A DNA stretch of 16,193 nucleotides, taken from an uncultured archaeon (GTDB lineage Archaea; Thermoproteota; Nitrososphaeria; Conexivisphaerales; CALBHZ01). The number at the start of each line of letters is the position of its first letter. Position 1 is the stretch's first letter. A program made the position numbers and the translations under genes. Below the pieces are notes generated by a model, which was not told where the DNA came from, did no database searches, and saw nothing but the letters and a program-made list of their open reading frames with translations. The DNA lies in contig CALBHZ010000171.1 in assembly GCA_937892815.1 (NCBI GenBank), forward strand, positions 1 through 16,193, in the 5' to 3' direction. Shown here one piece after another: positions 11,291 through 16,193 of the stretch.

Positions 11291-11752
11291 ATGATGGAGG
11301 AGAGCAAACCTCTAAATAGAATATTCGTAATTAAAGTAACGGGCGGCCAGGAGAGAAGCGTAGCTAACCTGCTTTACTCTAAAGCCTTAATAAGGTCTTC
11401 CCCTATCTACTCTATAATTTTCATCGATAAGATGAAGGGATACTTATTAATTGAAGGCAGAAGCCTTCAACCGATAACAAACCTGATATCTGGTATCAAG
11501 CATGTAAGATCGATAGTCCCAGGTACGATGTCTATCAAGGATATAGAAACGCTAGTGAGGCCCAAGGAAGTTGGAATAGAACTCTCTCCAGATCAAGAAG
11601 TTGTTGTTATCAGTGGGCCGTTTAAGGGAATGAGAGCGAAGGTGATAAGACACGATAAGGAGAAGAGAGAAGCCACAATTATGCTTTTAGACATCCCCTA
11701 TCAACTTCAAGTTACTGTTGAAGATGGATACTTAAAGCCTGTAGAGGGGTAA
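11291..11752 (+). CDS. spt5: Transcription elongation factor Spt5 (NusG homologue)
   Basis: The 153-residue protein has the archaeal two-domain form: an NGN domain (about 8-92; FVIKVTGGQERSVANLLYSKA to SIVPGTMSIKDIE) that binds the RNA polymerase clamp together with Spt4, and a KOW domain (about 100-153; VVVISGPFKGMRAKVIRHDKEK). It increases processivity and links polymerase to the leading ribosome. AAGGTG precedes two adjacent ATGs; 11291 is given, and 11294 would give slightly better spacing. The Spt4 partner is not in the window. Its position directly ahead of rpl11 is the conserved archaeal arrangement. Confidence 0.95.
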   Translation: MMEESKPLNRIFVIKVTGGQERSVANLLYSKALIRSSPIYSIIFIDKMKGYLLIEGRSLQPITNLISGIKHVRSIVPGTMSIKDIETLVRPKEVGIELSPDQEVVVISGPFKGMRAKVIRHDKEKREATIMLLDIPYQLQVTVEDGYLKPVEG

Positions 11753-11790
11753 ATTTAAAAGAGGTTAAGAAGTAGTAGGGGTTGATAAAA

Positions 11791-12282
11791 ATGGGAGAAG
11801 TGAAAACCTTCATATTTCTAGTAAATGGAGGGGAGGCTAGCGCAGGCCCTCCTATAGGCCCTGCTCTGGGACCTTTAGGAGTTAACGTAACCGCTATAGT
11901 TAGAGCGATTAACGAAAAGACGCAGGAGTATAAGGGAATGAGGGTTCCCGTTAAAGTTAAGATAGACGTAGAGAAAAAAACCTTCGAGATAGAAGTAGGC
12001 CTTCCTCCAACTACAGCTTTAATAGCAAAGGAAGCTGGGATAGAAAAAGGCTCTAGCAATCCTAAAATGGAATTCGTAGGCAATGTATCCATGGATAAAA
12101 TCGTGAAAATAGCGAAATTAAAGCTAGACAAATCCTATGCTAAGGATTTAAAGTCGATGGTTAAGGAGGTAATTGGGACGTGTATAAGCATGGGCGTAAA
12201 AATTGAGGGAAAAAACCCTAGGGATGTTATGCAAGAAGTAAAGGAGGGCAAATGGGACGACTTTTTAAATCGTAAAGGTTAA
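11791..12282 (+). CDS. rpl11: Large ribosomal subunit protein uL11
   Basis: L11 forms the stalk base with 23S rRNA helices 43-44 and the L10 N-terminus. The 163-residue protein shows the N-terminal domain with GGEASAGPPIGPALGPLGVNV (residues 13-33) and a C-terminal RNA-binding domain (about 70-145) containing GLPPTTALIAKEAG and IKGKN-like IEGKNPRDV. ATG 11791 gives the normal MGEVKTFIFLVNGG start; an in-frame TTG at 11782 overlaps the likely ribosome-binding sequence GGGGTTGAT. Spacing to rpl1 is 39 nt. Confidence 0.96.
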   Translation: MGEVKTFIFLVNGGEASAGPPIGPALGPLGVNVTAIVRAINEKTQEYKGMRVPVKVKIDVEKKTFEIEVGLPPTTALIAKEAGIEKGSSNPKMEFVGNVSMDKIVKIAKLKLDKSYAKDLKSMVKEVIGTCISMGVKIEGKNPRDVMQEVKEGKWDDFLNRKG

Positions 12283-12316
12283 TATATAGATCTTCATGAG
12301 GTTTTAACTGCGTGAT
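12278..12316 (+). promoter_or_regulatory. Possible internal promoter and ribosome-binding site before rpl1
   Basis: The AT-rich GTTAATATATAGA at 12278-12290 begins at the rpl11 stop, about 38 nt ahead of the rpl1 start. CGTGATT at 12311-12317 matches the anti-Shine-Dalgarno. Archaeal L1 represses its own operon by binding an mRNA mimic of its 23S site near the L1 start, so this leader is the place to look, but I could not identify the mimic by eye. Confidence 0.3.
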
Positions 12317-12321
12317 TCGGA

Positions 12322-12993
12322 TTGTCTGAAGCATTAACAGTTACTACATTAAGAGATTTAATAAGGGAAGCTAAGAGGATCTCTAAAAGAAGGAACTTCA
12401 CACAATCTGTTGAAATCTACCTAGTGCTCGATTCAAAGAGAGTTAAAAAAGAGGAGATCAATATAAATGAAGTAATAGAATTACCGGCAAAACTCAACAA
12501 ACCTTCAAAGGTATGTGTCATAGCCTCAGGTGCTCTAGCTTTGAACGCTAAGAAGGCAGGAGCCGATAGAGTAATAGAGCCAGATGAGCTAGATTCTCTC
12601 GTTACAAACAGAAGGGAAGCGAGGAAGATAGCGAGAGAATATGATATGTTTATTGCTGAAGCACCTTTAATGCCTAGGATAGGAAGAGCTTTAGGCCAAT
12701 TTTTAGGTCCTAGAGGGAAGATGCCGAGGCCCGTTCCCCCTTCCTCCGATATTACTGCTATAATACAAAGATTAAAGAACAGCATTAGGGTAAGGAGTAG
12801 GGGACAGCTCGCAGTATCGTGTAGAATAGGAGATGAGAAGATGAAGGAAGAAGATCTAGAGAAAAATGCAAAAGCGGTAATAGAGGCCTTAGAAAGAAAA
12901 ATTCCTAATGGACGAAAGGGAATAAAGGAAATAGTTGTCAAGCTTAGCATGGGAAGGCCTGCTAGGGCGAAGCTGGAGGAGGTCGGCCTCTAA
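12322..12993 (+). CDS. rpl1: Large ribosomal subunit protein uL1
   Basis: L1 forms the mobile stalk beside the E site. The 223-residue protein starts with TTG at 12322, after a GTGATT ribosome-binding site. Conserved parts are KRRNFTQSVEIYLVLD (17-32, RNA-binding face), AKKAGADRVIEPDEL (75-89), the central domain FIAEAPLMPRIGRALGQFLGPRGKMPRPVPP and the C-terminal VKLSMGRPARAKLEEV. In other archaea L1 is also the translational repressor of the L1-L10-L12 genes. Its TAA stop shares one base with the rpl10 ATG, so rpl10 translation is coupled. No residue loss is apparent. Confidence 0.96.
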   Translation: MSEALTVTTLRDLIREAKRISKRRNFTQSVEIYLVLDSKRVKKEEININEVIELPAKLNKPSKVCVIASGALALNAKKAGADRVIEPDELDSLVTNRREARKIAREYDMFIAEAPLMPRIGRALGQFLGPRGKMPRPVPPSSDITAIIQRLKNSIRVRSRGQLAVSCRIGDEKMKEEDLEKNAKAVIEALERKIPNGRKGIKEIVVKLSMGRPARAKLEEVGL

Positions 12994-13859
12994 TGCAAAG
13001 AGCTAAGCCATACCCTAAGAGGAAGGTCGAAGCTTACAGGAGGGTACAAGAGCTTGCCAAGAAGTACCCTATGATAGTGTTAGCTAACATGCATAAAGTG
13101 AGAACGATGCAAATAAACGAGCTTAGAAAACGCTTTAGAAATGAAATGACCATTTACGTCGTTAAAAATAAGATCGCTGCATTAGCGCTTAAAGAGCTAA
13201 ACCTTCCAGGAGTTCAAGACTTTATAAACTTCTTGAAGGGTCAAAATATGTTCATATTCACTTATATGGATCCTTTTAAGCTCTATATCCTACTAGAAAA
13301 GAATAAGGTTAACCTACCTGCAAAAGGAGGAGATATAGCAACAGATGATGTAGTAATTCCAGCGGGAAACACAGGACTTCCTCCTGGTCCTATACTAAGC
13401 GAGTTTAAAGAAGCAAAGGTACCAACTAAAATAGAATCCGGCAGCATATGGGTTGTTAGAGATACAGTTGTTGCTAAGAAGGGGGAGGTGATATCTTCTA
13501 AATTGGCTTCCCTTCTTTCAAAACTAGGGATAAAGCCGATAAGAGCAGGAATTTCCATAAATGCCGTACTTTGGAATGGTAAAGTTCTAACTTCAGAGGA
13601 CGTAAAGGTAGATGTAGAGGCCGTTAAGTCGGCTATTGAAACTTATGCACAAGACGCTATTAAGTTGGCGAATTATATCAAATATCCAACTAAGGAGCTA
13701 CTTCCCATTTACATACAGGAGGCCGTATCAAAGGCCTTGAGTTTAGCTACGAGAATAGAGTATCCAACTAAGGAGACATTGCCCTTAATATTACAGAAGT
13801 ACCACTCAATTGCCGAAGCTATATTAAGTAAAGTTAAGGAAAAGGGTTATGGAGGATAA
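12993..13859 (+). CDS. rpl10: Large ribosomal subunit protein uL10 (P0 stalk protein) lacking the acidic C-terminal tail
   Basis: L10/P0 anchors the stalk to rRNA and carries dimers of P1/L12. The 288-residue protein has the rRNA-binding N domain (1-105), the archaeal/eukaryotic insertion domain (about 108-185, GNTGLPPGPILSEFKEAKVPTKIESGSIWVV) and a helical spine (about 210-283) with three P1-binding segments separated by the repeated YPTKE motif. It then ends at KVKEKGYGG. Archaeal P0 normally continues through an Ala-rich hinge into a Glu/Lys-rich tail ending like P1 (GLGALFG), usually giving 310-340 residues; that tail is absent. ATG 12993 overlaps the rpl1 stop by one base. The stop TAA lies one nucleotide from the stop of the oppositely oriented rpl12. 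Confidence 0.95.
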   Translation: MQRAKPYPKRKVEAYRRVQELAKKYPMIVLANMHKVRTMQINELRKRFRNEMTIYVVKNKIAALALKELNLPGVQDFINFLKGQNMFIFTYMDPFKLYILLEKNKVNLPAKGGDIATDDVVIPAGNTGLPPGPILSEFKEAKVPTKIESGSIWVVRDTVVAKKGEVISSKLASLLSKLGIKPIRAGISINAVLWNGKVLTSEDVKVDVEAVKSAIETYAQDAIKLANYIKYPTKELLPIYIQEAVSKALSLATRIEYPTKETLPLILQKYHSIAEAILSKVKEKGYGG

Positions 13860-13860
13860 G

Positions 13861-14166
13861 CTAACCGAAGAGGGCCGCTAATCCCTCTAAGGCTTCCTCT
13901 TCTTTCTTCTCTTCCTCCTCCTTCTTCTCCTCTTCCTTCTTTACCTCCTCTTTCTTCTCTTCAGCTGGAGGTGCGGCTGTAACTGGCATGGCTACAGCCG
14001 TTTTTAACGCCTCATCTATATTTATCTCATTTAATGCAGCAACTAAGGCTTTTACTTTCACCTCATCGGGTTCTACCCCTGCAGCTTTCACCACTTTCTT
14101 TATATTCTCCTCCGTAAGCTCCTTTCCTAACCTATGAAGCAACAAAGCGGCATAAATGTACTCCAT
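13861..14166 (-). CDS. rpl12: Ribosomal stalk protein P1 (archaeal L12), inverted
   Basis: The 101-residue protein has the P1 dimerisation domain (1-60, [26 protein letters not shown] then [27 protein letters not shown]), an Ala/Pro hinge (about 61-72) and a Lys/Glu-rich tail ending [10 protein letters not shown], the factor-binding end that recruits aEF1A and aEF2. All parts are intact. Normally it follows rpl10 on the same strand; here it is on the minus strand, tail to tail with rpl10 with one base between the stop codons. It has its own promoter (TATTTTAAATAG-like element at about 14198-14210) and a GTGAT site before ATG 14166, and diverges from alaS. It has therefore left L1/L10 co-transcription. 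Confidence 0.96.
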   Translation of the reverse strand: MEYIYAALLLHRLGKELTEENIKKVVKAAGVEPDEVKVKALVAALNEINIDEALKTAVAMPVTAAPPAEEKKEEVKKEEEKKEEEEKKEEEALEGLAALFG

Positions 14167-14265
14167 ACTTAATCACGTGGTAAAGGTGTCATTAATAGTC
14201 TATTTAAAATTTCCTTTTTAAACGAGACCTTAAATACCAGATCGATAGTTAGATTAAGGTCGAGT
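14167..14265. promoter_or_regulatory. Divergent promoter region of rpl12 and alaS
   Basis: On the minus strand AATTTTAAATAGA (about 14200-14212) lies about 40 nt before the rpl12 ATG, and CGTGATT just ahead of the ATG is its ribosome-binding site. On the plus strand CTTAAATAC (14229-14237) lies about 33 nt before the alaS TTG, with AAGGTCGAG just upstream of that start. The two core promoters are about 20 nt apart. Confidence 0.45.
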
Positions 14266-16193
14266 TTGAGTAAGGCGGCAAAATTCAAATTACTAGAGAA
14301 ATTTTCCTCAGAACCCGATAAGTACTATAAAGTATCCTTATTCGATGAAAAGGGGTTTGTGAGAAGAAGATGTAAAAAATGCGGACATTTCTTTTGGACG
14401 TTAGATCCCTCTAGGGATCTATGCCCTAATCAACCATGTAGCGATTATGAATTCATTGATAACCCTCCAACGTCCTTGAGAGAAGATTACGTTAATACGT
14501 GGAAGTTAATTGAAGGCTTCTTCGTTGAGAGAGGACATACGAGTATAAAGCGATACCCAGTAGTGTCGAGATGGAGACCTGATCTATATTTCACGGTTGC
14601 TTCAATAATCGACTTTCAAAGAGTTGAGGGAGGAAAGATAATTTTCGATCTGCCCGCTAACCCGTTAATCGTTCCTCAAGTAAGTCTGAGGTTTAACGAT
14701 ATAGAAAACGTAGGGGTAACTGGAAGACATTACACATCGTTCTGTATGATTGGACAACATGCGTATAACGATGAAAAAGGATACTGGAAAGACAGGACCA
14801 TAGAGTTAGATTTTAGGCTTTTGAACGAGGTCTTTAAGATACCTGAGGAAGAAATAATATTCGTTGAGGATGTATGGTTAGGTTATGGAGCCTTCGGATA
14901 CTCTCTAGAGTATTTCGTTAGGGGGTTAGAGCTAGGCAACGCGGTTTTTACGGAATTTGAAGGTTCGCTGGAGAGCTATAAAACCTTACGGCCGAGCGTT
15001 GTGGATATGGGAGCTGGATTGGAGAGATTCGTGTGGTTGCAACATGGAACTCCAACAAGCTACGATCCGGTATTTGGGAAGGTAATGGACAAGTTCATTG
15101 ATAACACGTGTATAGAAAGGGATAACGAACTATTGAAGAAGTATTATTCTGTAACGGGTAAGTTGGACCTTGAGGGCATAGCAGATCCCCAAAGCGAGAA
15201 ATTGAGAATTGCAAGAAACATAGGGATTAGTGAGGCTGATTTACGAAGGAAAATATTTCCTATAGAATCAGCGTACATCGTCTTGGATCATACGAGAACC
15301 CTTCTGTTTGCAATAGTTGATGGAGCGTTACCAAGCAACGTAGGAGGGGGTTACAACTTAAGGGTGATCTTAAGGAGGGCTTTAGACATTATAGATAGAC
15401 AGAACTGGGAGATTTCGTTGGAAGATGTAATGACGTGGCATGCAGAATCTCTTAAGGAAATGTATCCAGAGTTAATAGAGAATATAGAGGTTGTAAAGGA
15501 GATAATCGATGTAGAGAGGAAAAAGTATGAGTCGACTAGAGCGAGGGTTATGAAGTTAATTGAAAGGTTAAGAGGAAAACCTCTCACAACAGAAGATCTC
15601 GTAAATTTATATGATTCACATGGTGTAACTCCCGATTTACTACTTCGAAAGGGGATAATATCTAAGATACCTTCGGATTTTTACCTAAGAGTAACTGAGA
15701 AACATATAACTGCAAAAGTTCAAGAAGAAAAGCTCGATATAGACGTCTCAAATATTCCTCCTACAATACCCCTCTTTTACCAGAATAGGTATTTATTTGA
15801 ATTCAAGGCGAAAGTCCTGAAGGTTATTAATAATTACGTTATACTGGATAAAACGGCCTTCTTTGCGAGATCTGGAGGTCAAGAACCTGACAGAGGATAC
15901 ATAGGAAATTGTGCTGTACTAGACGTAATCAAGGTAGGCGATGTAATATTGCATAAAGTCAAAGGAGTACCTCCAAAAGAGGGCAGCATCGTCTATTGTA
16001 AAGTAGATAGAGACAGAAGACTTGCACTGATGAGGCATCATACAGCTACCCATATAATCAATGGAGCTGCCAGAAGGGTATTAGGTCCTTGGGTTTGGCA
16101 ACACTCTGCTTTCAAGGAAGCGGATAGGGCAAGGCTAGATATAACGCATCATTCTCATTTAACCGAGGAACAAGTGAGGGAAATAGAGGAGAT
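14266..16193 (+). CDS. alaS: Alanyl-tRNA synthetase (archaeal type), 3' end outside window
   Basis: The first 642 codons of an enzyme that is about 900 residues in archaea are present without a stop. Residues 1-60 hold the archaeal-specific extension with a Zn-binding-like C36-x2-C39 ... C53-x4-C58. The class II aminoacylation core follows (LREDYVNTWKLIEGFFVERGHTSI; VVSRWRPDLYFTVASIIDFQ; GRHYTSFCMIGQHAYND; VDMGAGLERFVWLQHGTPTSYD). Next comes the tRNA-recognition region and then the editing domain with H592-x3-H596 (RHHTATHI), the zinc site that hydrolyses Ser- or Gly-tRNA(Ala). The distal Cys-x3-His and C-Ala domain lie beyond the window. The start is TTG 14266, matching the MSKAAKFKLLEKFSSEP type start after AAGGTCGAG. 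The cognate tRNA-Ala at 2362-2433 carries G3-U70. Confidence 0.95.
   Translation, partial: MSKAAKFKLLEKFSSEPDKYYKVSLFDEKGFVRRRCKKCGHFFWTLDPSRDLCPNQPCSDYEFIDNPPTSLREDYVNTWKLIEGFFVERGHTSIKRYPVVSRWRPDLYFTVASIIDFQRVEGGKIIFDLPANPLIVPQVSLRFNDIENVGVTGRHYTSFCMIGQHAYNDEKGYWKDRTIELDFRLLNEVFKIPEEEIIFVEDVWLGYGAFGYSLEYFVRGLELGNAVFTEFEGSLESYKTLRPSVVDMGAGLERFVWLQHGTPTSYDPVFGKVMDKFIDNTCIERDNELLKKYYSVTGKLDLEGIADPQSEKLRIARNIGISEADLRRKIFPIESAYIVLDHTRTLLFAIVDGALPSNVGGGYNLRVILRRALDIIDRQNWEISLEDVMTWHAESLKEMYPELIENIEVVKEIIDVERKKYESTRARVMKLIERLRGKPLTTEDLVNLYDSHGVTPDLLLRKGIISKIPSDFYLRVTEKHITAKVQEEKLDIDVSNIPPTIPLFYQNRYLFEFKAKVLKVINNYVILDKTAFFARSGGQEPDRGYIGNCAVLDVIKVGDVILHKVKGVPPKEGSIVYCKVDRDRRLALMRHHTATHIINGAARRVLGPWVWQHSAFKEADRARLDITHHSHLTEEQVREIEE

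Noticed and set aside
13861..13990. Low-complexity TTCTTCCTC-rich stretch that might be a repeat or a frameshifted L10 tail
   Set aside because: On the minus strand it is the Lys/Glu-rich tail of P1 in frame with an intact N-terminal domain. No plus-strand frame after the rpl10 stop encodes an acidic tail.
14266..16193. Apparent lack of a long ATG-to-stop gene at the right end, suggesting non-coding DNA
   Set aside because: A TTG start at 14266 opens a continuous alaS frame to the window edge with clear AlaRS motifs. Short frames on the minus strand here are shadows.
1..16193. CRISPR arrays, insertion sequences, toxin-antitoxin or other defence modules
   Set aside because: No spaced direct repeats, transposase motifs, terminal inverted repeats or recognisable defence genes were seen. 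Nearly every gene is housekeeping.

Overview
The window reads as chromosomal DNA from a thermophilic archaeon of the TACK/Thermoproteota group, probably a metagenome contig, because its first 22 bases are a leftover sequencing adapter. The evidence is archaeal information-processing genes throughout (aIF5A, aIF6, L39e, L31e, S19e, Rpr2-type RNase P protein, SecE, Spt5, P-stalk proteins, archaeal AlaRS), TATA-box/leaderless promoters mixed with GGTGAT-type Shine-Dalgarno sites inside operons, and tRNA genes with bulge-helix-bulge introns, two of them outside the canonical position. The order rpr2, S19e, L39e, L31e, aIF6, pfdA, ftsY, secE, spt5, L11, L1, L10, alaS is the crenarchaeal type. I cannot assign a genus or order from sequence alone.

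Region 1 (1-6001) is rich in tRNA genes and short transcription units: a truncated Lrp/AsnC ligand-binding protein, tRNA-Leu(TAA) with two introns, a 94-residue unknown protein with a C-terminal PIP-box-like motif, tRNA-Gly(GCC), a class II HMG-CoA reductase, tRNA-Val(GAC), tRNA-Ala(TGC) only 7 nt behind aIF5A, tRNA-His(GTG) with an intron, a stomatin/NfeD membrane operon, a two-CBS-domain gene broken by one in-frame TAA, tRNA-Phe(GAA) with a D-loop intron, and tRNA-Gly(TCC) with C33.

Region 2 (6055-10135) has nep1 diverging from the long operon rpr2-rps19e-rpl39e-rpl31e-aif6-pfdA-ftsY. These genes serve ribosome assembly, tRNA processing, chaperoning and co-translational targeting. The small ribosomal protein gene LX (L20a/L18a), usual between aif6 and pfdA, is absent.

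Region 3 (10127-16193) has argF on the minus strand, wedged between ftsY and secE, then secE-spt5-rpl11-rpl1-rpl10 on plus. The stalk gene rpl12 (P1) is flipped to the minus strand, its stop codon one nucleotide from the rpl10 stop. L10 lacks the acidic tail usual in archaeal P0. alaS, cut by the window end, diverges from rpl12. No stretch over 300 bases lacks a gene. I found no CRISPR array, insertion sequence, defence island or other clearly new multi-gene system. The strongest oddities are the flipped stalk gene with a tail-less L10, the anticodon micro-exon of tRNA-Leu, the CBS nonsense codon and the PIP-box small protein.
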